From positions 1 to 21,545 of the forward strand of contig CAYZHV010000041.1 in the NCBI GenBank assembly GCA_964478055.1: a DNA stretch of 21,545 bases. Direction: 5' to 3'. The notes beneath the pieces were generated by a model. It was not told the DNA's origin, did no database searches, and saw only the letters and a list, made by a program, of their open reading frames with translations. Below, in pieces: positions 14,339-21,545 of this stretch. Position 1 is the first letter of the stretch. Each line of letters starts with the position of its first letter. This stretch comes from CAYZHV01 sp964478055. GTDB lineage: Bacteria > Spirochaetota > Spirochaetia > DSM-27196 > Alkalispirochaetaceae. Made by a program: the position numbers and the translations under genes.

Positions 14339-15043
14339 CTACTTTTTCGGCTGACCGTAGTATGCGTTCGGCCCGTGCTTCCGGGTGAAGTGCTTTTCCG
14401 TGAGATGGATCGGCGCTCGCTTTTCCGAGGAGAGCGCCGCGGTGTGAAGACCCATCTTTGCAACCTCTTCGAGAACCATGGCGTTCTCAACCGCGGCCTT
14501 TCCGGAAGAACCCCAGGCGAAGGGCCCATGGCTCTTTACCAGCACGCCGGGAACATCATGCTCGCTTATTTCGCTCTTGCGGAAGCGTTCGACAACCACC
14601 TTGCCCGTGTTGAGCTCGTACTTATCTTGTACCTCTGTCTCGGTCATTTCCCGGGTAACCGGGATAGGACCTCTGAAGTGGTCTGCGTGGGTCGTACCGA
14701 GAATGGGAATATCGAGGCCAGCCTGGGCGTAGCAGACGGCGAAGTGACTGTGGGTATGAACAACCGCACCGATTCTGTCAAAGGAGCGGTAGAGTTCCGC
14801 GTGGGTTGGTGTATCCGAGGAGGGTCGCAGTTCCCCATCCACTACTGCTTCACTCTCAATATCGACCACCACCATCGCTTCCGGGCCGAGGTCGTCATAG
14901 GCAACGCCACTCGGCTTGATCGCAAAGACCCCCGCCTCGTGGTCAGCAACACTCACGTTCCCCCAGGTGAGGAGCACCAATCCCTCCTCCACAATCCTCA
15001 GGTTTGCCTCGTAGCACTCCTTGCGTATCGCTTCGTACTTCAT
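14339..15043 (-). CDS. araD: L-ribulose-5-phosphate 4-epimerase
   Basis: This is a 234-residue class II aldolase-fold epimerase, almost the length of E. coli AraD (231). Zinc and catalytic residues are in place: H96 and H98 in VVHTHSH, the third zinc histidine in VKSHGPFAWG, D77 in SSDTPTH, the aspartate in THADHFRGP, and the C-terminal pair in TRKHGPNAYYGQ. The enzyme converts L-ribulose-5-phosphate to D-xylulose-5-phosphate, the last step of L-arabinose breakdown before the pentose phosphate pathway. It stands alone on the minus strand, divergent from the regulator/transporter/araA operon, with its own promoter and terminator. L-fuculose-phosphate aldolase is the nearest alternative but lacks the YYGQ ending. 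An AGAAGGTG ribosome site precedes the ATG. Confidence 0.95.
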   Translation of the reverse strand: MKYEAIRKECYEANLRIVEEGLVLLTWGNVSVADHEAGVFAIKPSGVAYDDLGPEAMVVVDIESEAVVDGELRPSSDTPTHAELYRSFDRIGAVVHTHSHFAVCYAQAGLDIPILGTTHADHFRGPIPVTREMTETEVQDKYELNTGKVVVERFRKSEISEHDVPGVLVKSHGPFAWGSSGKAAVENAMVLEEVAKMGLHTAALSSEKRAPIHLTEKHFTRKHGPNAYYGQPKK

Positions 15044-15079
15044 TTCAACACACCTTCTCTCTTGTTCTTCGGAACTCCC

Positions 15080-15108
15080 AGTTTACATCGGTTAGTTAGG
15101 CTCACCAA
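15080..15108 (-). promoter_or_regulatory. Probable araD promoter
   Basis: On the minus strand TTGGTG (15108 to 15103) and TAAACT (15085 to 15080) are separated by the ideal 17 bp, about 37 bp before the araD ATG. The LacI-type operator at 15124-15141 lies just upstream of the -35 box. Confidence 0.55.
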
Positions 15109-15123
15109 CCGTGCGGATTGCCG

Positions 15124-15141
15124 CGCGTTAACGATACCGCC
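15124..15141. promoter_or_regulatory. Candidate LacI-family operator near araD
   Basis: This 18-bp window, centred on the CG at 15132-15133, contains GCGTTAACGAT (15125-15135), identical over 11 bp to the operator at the other end of the region. Six of nine symmetric positions pair. A central CG within a palindrome is typical of LacI-family sites. Confidence 0.6.
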
Positions 15142-15205
15142 CATTTTCGAGGGTGTAAAGCACGCAAGGTCCGTCCCGCGTTCCCGGGCCAGAGAAATTT
15201 CCCGA

Positions 15206-15249
15206 CACGCAGGGGGCACGCAGAGGACACGCAAGGCACACGCAGAGGC
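15206..15249. repeat. Four tandem 11-bp CACGCA repeats
   Basis: CACGCA begins at 15206, 15217, 15228 and 15239, giving four 11-bp units with variable G/A-rich tails. A further copy is at 15161, 45 bp before the array, and another forms the right arm of the operator at 15359-15364. The unit equals an operator half-site, and the spacing is one helical turn. Confidence 0.75.
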
Positions 15250-15317
15250 TTCAGCGGACATGGCCGGACGGTGCGGGCCCACGGACAGGCCGAACCGGTG
15301 TTTCAGTAAGATTTTTG

Positions 15318-15347
15318 TTGACAGATCGAAGAAGGGCCCCCTAGAAT
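15318..15347 (+). promoter_or_regulatory. Promoter of the regulator-transporter-araA operon
   Basis: TTGACA at 15318-15323 and TAGAAT at 15342-15347 with an 18-bp spacer form a strong sigma70-type promoter about 48 bp before the regulator start codon. The operator at 15347-15364 covers the expected transcription start, a classic repression position. Confidence 0.75.
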
Positions 15348-15364
15348 GCGTTAACGATCACGCA
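15347..15364. promoter_or_regulatory. LacI-family operator at the ara operon start
   Basis: TGCGTTAACGATCACGCA is an 18-bp palindrome, symmetric at 7 of 9 positions with a central CG. It abuts the -10 box. The adjacent LacI-family gene is the obvious binder, giving autoregulation and repression of the whole operon without sugar. Confidence 0.7.
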
Positions 15365-15395
15365 AAACCGGAGTAAGAAAGCGATAACAGGTTGG

Positions 15396-16481
15396 ATGAG
15401 TAACTTAAACGGGACCGGAGAAAGAGGCTGGCAGGGGCCGGCAACAGTAAAAGACATCGCCAGGCTGGCCTCCGTTTCCGTGGGGACAGTAGATCGGGTC
15501 CTGCATAACCGGGGTCGTGTTTCCGCCGAGACCGCCGAACGGGTCTGGGAAGTGGTAAAACAGCTCAACTACTCTCCCAATCTGGTGGCTCGTAATCTCT
15601 CGAAAGCGCAGCGGCGAGTCTTCGGAGTTCTGATGCCCGGCGCTGATCAGGACGGCGGCTACTGGCAGATCACGATTTCCGGAATCGAGGCTGCCCTGAG
15701 CGAGCTCGCCCACCACTATGTGGCGGTAGAGTACTTTCACTTCGATCGCACCAGTCCGGATTCCTTCTGGGAGAGTGCGGAAAGGCTCCTCACCGCGGAG
15801 CTCGATGGGGTGCTCCTTGCTCCGACGCTCTACGAGGAGTCGAGAAATTTCATCTCCAAACTGGGGAACACTCCTTGCGTGGTCTTTGATGGAGAGGTTC
15901 CGAACAGCAATGTGCTGAGCACCATTAACCAGGACTCTTTCGAAAGTGGCCTCCTGGCTGGAAAGCTGATGCAGATGCTCGATTCTCAGGGTCCTTATGT
16001 GACCGTGACAATCGGCAGTGCAGACTACCATCTCCGTCGGCGCAGAGAGGGATTTGTTCGGTATTTCGAGCTCGCAGGAAAAGGTAATATTGACCATTTC
16101 GAGCTCGAGAAGATTGGGGGTGAGGCACAGCTCCGGGCGTCAATTAAGCAGATGAGGGAGAAGCCCGGAAGCGTATTTGTGACCAATGCTCTGGCACACC
16201 TTGTGGCTCGGGAGCTCAACGACTCCCTTTCGGTCCATACGCCAATCATCGGTTACGATCTGATCCCAGAAAACGCCACCTGCCTCAGAACGGGGCTCAT
16301 GGATTTCATTATTAACCAGGAGCCTCGACGGCAGGGCTACAACAGTCTCTACGCCCTCTACCGACATGTGGTGCTGCGGGAGGCTGTGGAGCCGAGAATC
16401 CGGATGCCCATCGACCTCGTCATGCGGGAGAATCTGGATTTTCACTTGAATCTAGGAACAAGAGAGCGCGTTGCGCTCTAA
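15396..16481 (+). CDS. LacI-family transcriptional regulator, probably arabinose-responsive
   Basis: This is a 361-residue protein. The DNA-binding helix-turn-helix lies at about residues 17-45 (VKDIARLASVSVGTVDRVLH), and the hinge region (NYSPNLVARNLS) follows. The effector domain from about 72 has the periplasmic-binding-protein fold typical of sugar-responsive members. It is not of the AraC type nor the GntR-headed AraR type known from E. coli and Bacillus. It is first in the operon, behind the promoter and operator described at 15318-15364, and 21 bp before the binding-protein gene, so autoregulation is expected. The Shine-Dalgarno sequence is weak (CAGG about 5 bases upstream), suggesting low protein level. 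L-arabinose as inducer is inferred from the neighbouring araA and araD. Confidence 0.88.
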   Translation: MSNLNGTGERGWQGPATVKDIARLASVSVGTVDRVLHNRGRVSAETAERVWEVVKQLNYSPNLVARNLSKAQRRVFGVLMPGADQDGGYWQITISGIEAALSELAHHYVAVEYFHFDRTSPDSFWESAERLLTAELDGVLLAPTLYEESRNFISKLGNTPCVVFDGEVPNSNVLSTINQDSFESGLLAGKLMQMLDSQGPYVTVTIGSADYHLRRRREGFVRYFELAGKGNIDHFELEKIGGEAQLRASIKQMREKPGSVFVTNALAHLVARELNDSLSVHTPIIGYDLIPENATCLRTGLMDFIINQEPRRQGYNSLYALYRHVVLREAVEPRIRMPIDLVMRENLDFHLNLGTRERVAL

Positions 16482-16502
16482 AAAGAAACAGGAGGTACTG
16501 TT

Positions 16503-17462
16503 ATGCGAAACAGTCGACTTATTCTTGCACTGCTGATCCTTACGGTTGTAACCGGAATGGGATTTGCTGCAGGTGCTCAGGAAGGCGGCGAGGGCGAGGC
16601 CCCGACGCTTGTGATGGTCCCGAAGGGTGTTCACCCCTACTACGAGCCGTGCTGGGAAGGTTTCCAGGACGCCGCTGAGGAGTACGGTGTCAACGCCGAC
16701 TTTCAGGCTCCCAACCAGTTCGACGTAGCAATCCAGGCCCGCCTCATCGAGGACCTGATTGCTCAGGGTGTTGACGGCATTGCTATTTCCGCTAACGACG
16801 ACAAGGGTCTTGTCAACGTCGTAGCCGAGGCAATGGATGCAGGCATCAAGGTAATCACCTTCGACGCCCCCGCACCGTCCACCGAGGCGCTCACCTATAT
16901 TGGCACGGTCAACGAGGCTGCAGGCCGCACCGCCGGCGAAGAAATGGTTCGCCTCATGGGCGGCTCCGGCCAGGTTGCAATCCTTCAGGGCGGCCTCGGC
17001 GCCACCAACCTCAACCTGCGAACCCAGGGCTTCCGGGAAGCTATCTCCGGAACCGACATCGAGCTCGTTACCGTTGAGGACACCAAGGGCGACTTTGCCA
17101 CCACCGTAAACGTCACCGAGGCACTTCTCGAGACCTACCCCGACCTCGACGCGATCTTCGGCGTGAGCGCCTACGGCGCCCCCGGCGCGGCCACGGTTAT
17201 CGAAGAGCAGGGCCGAACCGGCGAGATCATCATCGGTGGTTTTGACGACCTCTCCGACACCCTCGACTTTATCCGAGAGGGCGTTGTGGACTTCGCCCTG
17301 GCTCAGCGCACCTACGCCATGGGCTGGCTCTCGGTGGAGCGCCTTCTCGACGCCATGAACGGCGAGAGCATCCCCGAGGAAATTGACACCGGCGTTATCG
17401 TCGTTAACGAAGATAACGTAGACAGTTACATGGAAGACATGAGGGCGCAGTTTCAGGAGTAG
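16503..17462 (+). CDS. Sugar ABC transporter substrate-binding protein (probable L-arabinose)
   Basis: This is a 319-residue binding protein of the ribose/xylose/galactose-binding class (Peripla_BP_4). Residues 1 to about 24 are a signal peptide (LILALLILTVVTGMGF, then AAGAQ) with no lipobox cysteine. The mature part shows the two-lobe fold pattern: LVMVPKGVHPYYEPCWEGF near the start, GVDGIAISANDD, VITFDAPAP, and IIGGFDD in the second lobe. A strong CAGGAGGT ribosome site and uniform use of C-ending codons suggest high expression, normal for such proteins. It is followed by a stable hairpin and then the permease. Specificity for L-arabinose is inferred from the operon; ribose, xylose or galactose cannot be excluded by sequence alone. 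Confidence 0.9.
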   Translation: MRNSRLILALLILTVVTGMGFAAGAQEGGEGEAPTLVMVPKGVHPYYEPCWEGFQDAAEEYGVNADFQAPNQFDVAIQARLIEDLIAQGVDGIAISANDDKGLVNVVAEAMDAGIKVITFDAPAPSTEALTYIGTVNEAAGRTAGEEMVRLMGGSGQVAILQGGLGATNLNLRTQGFREAISGTDIELVTVEDTKGDFATTVNVTEALLETYPDLDAIFGVSAYGAPGAATVIEEQGRTGEIIIGGFDDLSDTLDFIREGVVDFALAQRTYAMGWLSVERLLDAMNGESIPEEIDTGVIVVNEDNVDSYMEDMRAQFQE

Positions 17463-17481
17463 CATCCTGTTGATGTAAAGG

Positions 17482-17503
17482 GCCGAGCCCTTCGGGGCTC
17501 GGC
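17482..17503 (+). terminator. UUCG-capped hairpin after the binding-protein gene
   Basis: A perfect 9-bp stem, GCCGAGCCC with GGGCTCGGC, is closed by the very stable TTCG loop and followed by a modest T-rich stretch (TATCCTTTTC). It lies 20 bp beyond the stop and 43 bp before the permease start. It is best read as a partial terminator or 3'-end stabiliser that leaves more binding-protein mRNA than permease mRNA. Confidence 0.7.
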
Positions 17504-17545
17504 TATCCTTTTCATCGTAGTGGACCCTATTAAACGGAGACAAAT

Positions 17546-18538
17546 ATGGCCCAGAACAACAATGCAGGCGGCGGAAGAGCTGGCGGGAGTCTGAGCCTGC
17601 TACGCAAAGTCGTAACGGCCCAAGAGTCGTCGATTTTCCTTGCGCTTATTATCATTTCCGCATTTATCACCATTGTCGCGCCCAGTTTCTTGACCGGCAG
17701 AAACGCGTTTAGCGTCTCCCGGCAGGTCTCGTTTCTAGCCATCATCGCGATCAGTGAGCTTTTCGTAATACTCACGGCTGGTATCGACCTTTCAGTTGGT
17801 TCCGTGGTTGGCCTGAGTGGTGTTACGACAGGTATGGCATTGGCGGCAGGATTTCACCCCGTCCTAGCAATCGTCGTGGGACTGATGACCGGCATGGTCA
17901 CGGGCCTAATAAACGGCGTTCTCATAGCGTATGTCGGTGTAACACCGTTTATCGTCACCCTGGGGATGCTCAGCATGGCCCGCGGAATGGTCTGGATCCT
18001 AACCAAGGGTTGGCCCATTACGGAAATTCCCGAGAGTTTCATCGTCATCGGTCAAGGGAGGGTACTCGGTTTTCCGGTGCCGTTACTCATACTCGCGTTT
18101 GTGGCGCTCCTCGCCTTCATCGTATTAAAGTACCTGCCCTTCGGGCGGAGGGTTTATGCGATCGGCGGAAACGAGCGCGCCACGGAGCTCTCCGGTATCA
18201 ACGTTCGCCGAATCAAGCTCCTGGTCTACATGATCTCGAACATCCTGGCTTCCATTACCGGTATCATCCTGGTGGCGCGGTTCAGCTCCGCCCAAGCCTC
18301 CGTCGGTGAGACCTGGGAGCTCGACGCGATCGCTGCGGCAGTTATCGGTGGAACCTCCCTGGCCGGAGGCAAAGGCTCGGTCCTCGGCGTGCTCATCGGC
18401 GCCGCCATTATGGGTGTGATCCGCAACGGGCTCGTACTCATGAAGGTTTCGGTCTACTGGCAGCAGTTCATCATAGGCATGGTCATCGTCCTGGCGGCAA
18501 TTATCGATATCGTTCGAAATCGAAGAGGCAGGACCTGA
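17546..18538 (+). CDS. Sugar ABC transporter permease (RbsC/AraH-like)
   Basis: This is a 330-residue polytopic membrane protein with about 8-10 hydrophobic helices. Family landmarks are ELFVILTAGIDLSVGS, VTPFIVTLGMLSMARG, FGRRVYAIGGNERATELSGI (the cytoplasmic loop contacting the ATPase) and AAAVIGGTSLAGGKGSV. The N-terminus is a short Gly/Asn-rich cytoplasmic tail. It forms the channel, presumably as a homodimer, for the pentose taken up by the neighbouring binding protein. CGGAG precedes the ATG by about 6 bases. Only one base separates its stop from the ATPase start, so translation is coupled. The order binding protein-permease-ATPase differs from the E. coli araFGH order. Confidence 0.92.
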   Translation: MAQNNNAGGGRAGGSLSLLRKVVTAQESSIFLALIIISAFITIVAPSFLTGRNAFSVSRQVSFLAIIAISELFVILTAGIDLSVGSVVGLSGVTTGMALAAGFHPVLAIVVGLMTGMVTGLINGVLIAYVGVTPFIVTLGMLSMARGMVWILTKGWPITEIPESFIVIGQGRVLGFPVPLLILAFVALLAFIVLKYLPFGRRVYAIGGNERATELSGINVRRIKLLVYMISNILASITGIILVARFSSAQASVGETWELDAIAAAVIGGTSLAGGKGSVLGVLIGAAIMGVIRNGLVLMKVSVYWQQFIIGMVIVLAAIIDIVRNRRGRT

Positions 18539-18539
18539 T

Positions 18540-20042
18540 ATGGCACCCGTCGTAGAAATGCGAGGAATAAGTAAGGCCTTCCCCGGCGTTCAAGCCCTGG
18601 ACAACGTGGACCTCACGGTAGACAAGGGCGAGATACTCTGCGTCCTCGGGGAGAACGGAGCGGGAAAGTCCACCCTCATGAAGATCCTCGCCGGCGCCTA
18701 TTCCGCTGATAGCGGCGAGGTTCTTCTCAACGGCGAAATCCAGGACTTCAAGACGACTCAGGACGCCTACGACGCCGGCATAAGCACCGTGTACCAGGAG
18801 CTCAACCTCTGCTCAAACCTCACCGCCATGGAGAACATCTTCCTCGGTCGTGAGCGCCGGGGCACGGGAGGGCTCATCTCCTATCGCAAAACCTACGAGG
18901 AGACCGACCAACTCTTCAGGGATCTCGGCGTGGAGGTCAACCCGCGCTCCTATATCCAGGACCTCGGTGTGGCAAACCAACAGATGGTCGAAATCGCCAA
19001 GGCGCTCTCTTTTGACGCCCAAGTGATCATCATGGACGAGCCGACGAGCTCCCTCACGGAGCGAGAGATCGAGACCCTCTTTGGCCTCATGCGGAGATTG
19101 AAAGAGAACGGCGTTTCCATGATCTTTATCTCCCACAAGCTCGGGGAGGTCTTCGAAATCGCTGATCGTGTGGTCGTCCTCCGAGACGGCCAGTTTATCG
19201 GGGAGCGCCCCACCACCGAGACCACCGAGAACGAGCTCATCGATATGATGGTCGGCCGAGAGCTCGGCGAGCTCTTCAGTGAGCGGACCACCGAACCGAG
19301 CGACGAGGCGGTCCTCGAAGTTCGCGGGCTAAGCGGCCCTCCGAAGCTCGAGGACATCTCCTTCACTTTGAGGAAGGGCGAGATTCTGGGTCTCTCAGGT
19401 CTCGTGGGAGCCGGCAGAACAGAGCTCGCCATGCTCCTTATGGGCGCGGAGAAGAAGACCGCGGGGCAGATACTTCTACACGACAAAGAGGTGGATATTC
19501 GGAAGCCCGCGGACGCTGTGAGTCGGGGCATTGGATACGTCTCCGAGGACAGGAAGCAGCTCGCTCTCATCTTAGAGATGACTGTCCGGGAAAACCTCAC
19601 GATGGCCGTACATAACAAGGTCACCAACAGATACGGTTTTTTCGATGCGAGAAAGGAGCGGGTGATCGCGAGGCAGTATATCGACCGCCTCCGGATCAAG
19701 GTCTCCTCTCAAGAGAACATCGTCGAAAGCCTGAGCGGCGGCAACCAGCAAAAGGTCGTCATCTCGAAGTGGCTCGCCACGGAGCCGGAGGTACTCATTC
19801 TCGATGAGCCGACCCGGGGTATCGACGTAGGCGCCAAGGCCGAAGTGCACAAGATAATCACCGATCTGGCAGATCGCGGGGTCTCTATTATCCTTATCTC
19901 CTCGGAGATGCAGGAAGTACTTGCCCTCTCCGACCGGATCCTGGTTATTCACGAGGGCAGGCTCAAGGCGACGCTTGGTAGAGAAGAAGCGTCCCAGGAA
20001 AAGATTATGAGTGCCGCCCTCATAGACCAAAAGCAGCAGTAG
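18540..20042 (+). CDS. Sugar ABC transporter ATP-binding protein, two nucleotide-binding domains (RbsA/AraG-like)
   Basis: This is a 500-residue fused double ATPase, the normal length for RbsA/AraG/XylG. The first domain has Walker A GENGAGKST, Walker B VIIMDEPTSSLT and switch histidine in ISHK, but a non-canonical signature (LGVANQQMVE). The second has a degenerate Walker A (GLVGAGRTEL), the good signature LSGGNQQKV and Walker B LILDEPTRGID. This asymmetry is typical of the family: one composite site hydrolyses ATP. The protein sits on the cytoplasmic face of the permease and powers pentose import. It starts one base after the permease stop and is followed by araA after 14 bp. Sugar specificity is inferred from the operon only. 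Confidence 0.93.
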   Translation: MAPVVEMRGISKAFPGVQALDNVDLTVDKGEILCVLGENGAGKSTLMKILAGAYSADSGEVLLNGEIQDFKTTQDAYDAGISTVYQELNLCSNLTAMENIFLGRERRGTGGLISYRKTYEETDQLFRDLGVEVNPRSYIQDLGVANQQMVEIAKALSFDAQVIIMDEPTSSLTEREIETLFGLMRRLKENGVSMIFISHKLGEVFEIADRVVVLRDGQFIGERPTTETTENELIDMMVGRELGELFSERTTEPSDEAVLEVRGLSGPPKLEDISFTLRKGEILGLSGLVGAGRTELAMLLMGAEKKTAGQILLHDKEVDIRKPADAVSRGIGYVSEDRKQLALILEMTVRENLTMAVHNKVTNRYGFFDARKERVIARQYIDRLRIKVSSQENIVESLSGGNQQKVVISKWLATEPEVLILDEPTRGIDVGAKAEVHKIITDLADRGVSIILISSEMQEVLALSDRILVIHEGRLKATLGREEASQEKIMSAALIDQKQQ

Positions 20043-20056
20043 GGGGATACACACCG

Positions 20057-21544
20057 ATGGAACAGAACCGTCGAAAAGTCTGGTTTATTACAGGGAGTCA
20101 AGGGCTCTACGGGCCGGAGGCGCTAAAGGAAGTAGAAAGCCACGCCAAGGCGCTCGTGAAAGGGCTCAACGAGAGTAAGAAACTCCCGCTTCCGGTGGAG
20201 CAGAAGGGCGTGCTCATAGACGCGGACAACATTCTCGCCACCATTCGAGCAGCGAACGCCGACCCCGAGTGCGTGGGACTCATTGCGTGGATGCACACCT
20301 TCTCTCCCGCAAAGATGTGGATTCGCGGTCTAAAGGAGCTCAACCTTCCGCTCCTCCACCTCCATACGCAGTTCAACAAGAGAATCCCCGCCAGCACCAT
20401 CGACATGGACTTTATGAACGTCAATCAGTCCGCTCACGGAGGTCGGGAGTTCGGCCACGTGGCAACGCGCCTCGGAGTTCCCCGAAAAGTGGTCGTGGGG
20501 CACTGGCAGGATCCGGAGGTCCAGCAGGACGTGGCGAAATGGATGCGTGCCGCCAACGGCCGGGCGGAGCTTTCGGGAATGAAGATCGCCCGCTTCGGGG
20601 ACAGCATGCGCAACGTTGCGGTCACCGACGGGGATCGGGTCACAGCGGAGGAAGTCTTTGGTCTCACCGTCCACGGCTACGGTGTGGGCGATCTCGTGGA
20701 AGTAATGGAAACCATTCCCGAAAGCGAGATTACATCCCTCATTGAAGAGTATCTCGACCTCTACGAAGTCGTTCCGGAGCTCAAACCGGGCGCCGAGCGG
20801 CATAACTCCCTCAAACACGCTGCGCGCCAGGAAGCAGCTCTCAAGAAATTCCTCGACCAGGGCGGCTACACCGCTTTTAGCGACAGCTTCCAAATGCTTC
20901 ACGGACTGGAGCAACTTCCCGGGCTCGCGGTTCAGCGCCTCATGGCACAAGGTTACGGCTTCGGTGCCGAGGGCGACTGGAAGGCGGCGGCGCTCCTGCG
21001 AGCGATGAAGGTTATGGCAGCAGGTCTCGAAGGCGGCACATCCTTCATGGAGGACTACACCTACGACTTCAACGGAGCGGACTCCAAAGTCCTCGGGGCA
21101 CACATGCTCGAGATCTGCCCGACCATCTCCGCTCAAAAGAAGCCCTCCCTGGAAATTCACCCCCTCGGTATCGGTGACAAGGCCGATCCGGTGCGCCTCG
21201 TCTTCGACGTAGCCTCCGGTCCCGCGGTCAACGCCACCATTGTTGATCTGGGGCACCGCTTCAGGTTCGTGGTCAATGCCGTGGAGGTTGAGAAATCCAA
21301 GGAACCGTTCCCGAAACTCCCGGTAGCCCGGGGCCTCTGGAAGCCCCTCCCGGATCTCGCCACCGCCGCGGCGGCGTGGATCCTCGCCGGAGGCTCGCAC
21401 CACCCGATCTTCTCAGCGGCTCTCGAGGCAGAACACCTGGAGGATCTCGCCGAGATGCTCGGTGTCGAGTTCTTACTCATCGATAACGACACCAAGCTGC
21501 GGCAGTTCAAGAAGGAGCTTCGCTGGAACGAGGCAGTTTACTAA
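20057..21544 (+). CDS. araA: L-arabinose isomerase
   Basis: This is a 495-residue enzyme (E. coli AraA is 500), complete and ending one base before the window edge. The Mn2+-binding and catalytic residues fit the family: E305 in GFGAEGDW, E332 in SFMEDYTYDF, H349 in LGAHMLEICP and H449 in GGSHHPIFS, each one position before the E. coli numbering. The N-terminus VWFITGSQGLYGPE and IAWMHTFSPAKMWI are also characteristic. It converts L-arabinose to L-ribulose in the cytoplasm. It is the last gene seen of the operon, 14 bp after the transporter ATPase, with AGGGGG about 9 bases before the ATG. The next pathway enzyme, ribulokinase, is not in the window and may lie just beyond. Confidence 0.97.
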   Translation: MEQNRRKVWFITGSQGLYGPEALKEVESHAKALVKGLNESKKLPLPVEQKGVLIDADNILATIRAANADPECVGLIAWMHTFSPAKMWIRGLKELNLPLLHLHTQFNKRIPASTIDMDFMNVNQSAHGGREFGHVATRLGVPRKVVVGHWQDPEVQQDVAKWMRAANGRAELSGMKIARFGDSMRNVAVTDGDRVTAEEVFGLTVHGYGVGDLVEVMETIPESEITSLIEEYLDLYEVVPELKPGAERHNSLKHAARQEAALKKFLDQGGYTAFSDSFQMLHGLEQLPGLAVQRLMAQGYGFGAEGDWKAAALLRAMKVMAAGLEGGTSFMEDYTYDFNGADSKVLGAHMLEICPTISAQKKPSLEIHPLGIGDKADPVRLVFDVASGPAVNATIVDLGHRFRFVVNAVEVEKSKEPFPKLPVARGLWKPLPDLATAAAAWILAGGSHHPIFSAALEAEHLEDLAEMLGVEFLLIDNDTKLRQFKKELRWNEAVY

Positions 21545-21545
21545 G

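Larger units (their letters stand above)
15044..15395. other. 352-bp divergent control region of the arabinose locus
   Basis: It separates araD (leftward) from the regulator-transporter-araA operon (rightward). It holds the two promoters, two related LacI-type palindromes 223 bp apart and a tract of CACGCA repeats with 11-bp spacing in between. I see no credible gene; the short frames here overlap these elements and have no ribosome site. Confidence 0.85.

Noticed and set aside
14182..14388. Plus-strand frame of 68 codons across the araD-proX gap
   Set aside because: It runs through the tandem repeats, the araD terminator and the end of araD in antisense, has no good start context, and its protein looks random.
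15206..15249. CACGCA array considered as a CRISPR array
   Set aside because: Units are only 11 bp with no spacers of CRISPR size and no cas genes nearby.
15118..15309. Plus-strand frame of 63 codons in the ara control region
   Set aside because: It coincides with the operator and the CACGCA array and has no ribosome site.
20330..21403. Long minus-strand frame of about 357 codons within araA
   Set aside because: It is a shadow of the conserved araA frame, caused by high GC content.

Overview
The window is GC-rich, almost completely coding bacterial chromosome. It most resembles a free-living, probably saline-habitat spirochaete (Spirochaetaceae-like). This is inferred from three things: binding-protein signal peptides ending in AAGQGE/AAGAQEG-type junctions, a LacI-family regulator with a TVDRVLHNRG recognition segment, and the mix of FapA, PAS-sensor and sugar ABC genes. 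There is no rRNA or tRNA to confirm it. A run of 10 Ns at 11105-11114 shows that this is a draft or metagenome assembly. I see no mobile element, CRISPR array, tRNA or rRNA.

Left part, signalling (1-6978). A hybrid PAS histidine kinase, cut by the window edge, overlaps a single-domain response regulator by 4 bases. The regulator in turn overlaps a FapA/DUF342 protein by 4 bases, giving a translationally coupled three-gene unit. Convergent to it is a membrane-anchored alpha/beta hydrolase. That gene shares a 45-bp divergent promoter space with a PAS-GGDEF-EAL protein. The GGDEF signature of this protein is degenerate and its EAL domain looks catalytically competent, so it is probably a c-di-GMP phosphodiesterase.

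Middle part (7052-10168). An 803-residue SppA-type Ser/Lys protease carries an extra N-terminal region of about 230 residues that reads like an outer-membrane beta-barrel. It is followed 21 bp later by a YiiM-like MOSC protein.

Osmoprotection operon (minus strand, 13964 to 10180). The order is proX-proV-proW, a glycine betaine/proline-type ABC importer whose ATPase carries CBS domains, followed by an iron-sulfur flavoprotein with a compact CX2CX2CX5C motif. The N gap lies inside proW and breaks its frame; the real missing length is probably not 10.

Arabinose locus (14339-21544). araD is on the minus strand. Divergent from it run a LacI-family regulator, sugar-binding protein, permease, two-domain ATPase and araA. 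The 352-bp region between araD and the regulator holds a good sigma70 promoter with a LacI-type palindrome at its start site, a second related operator 223 bp away near the araD promoter, and an array of CACGCA half-sites at 11-bp spacing. Together these genes should import L-arabinose, isomerise it and epimerise ribulose-5-phosphate. The ribulokinase (araB) is not in the window. A UUCG-capped hairpin between binding-protein and permease genes probably keeps the binding protein in excess.

The 374-bp gap between araD and proX holds the araD terminator, an 11-bp triplet repeat and AT-rich inverted repeats. Most genes are ordinary family members. The points most worth checking are the SppA fusion, the kinase/regulator/FapA unit and the two phased-repeat regions.
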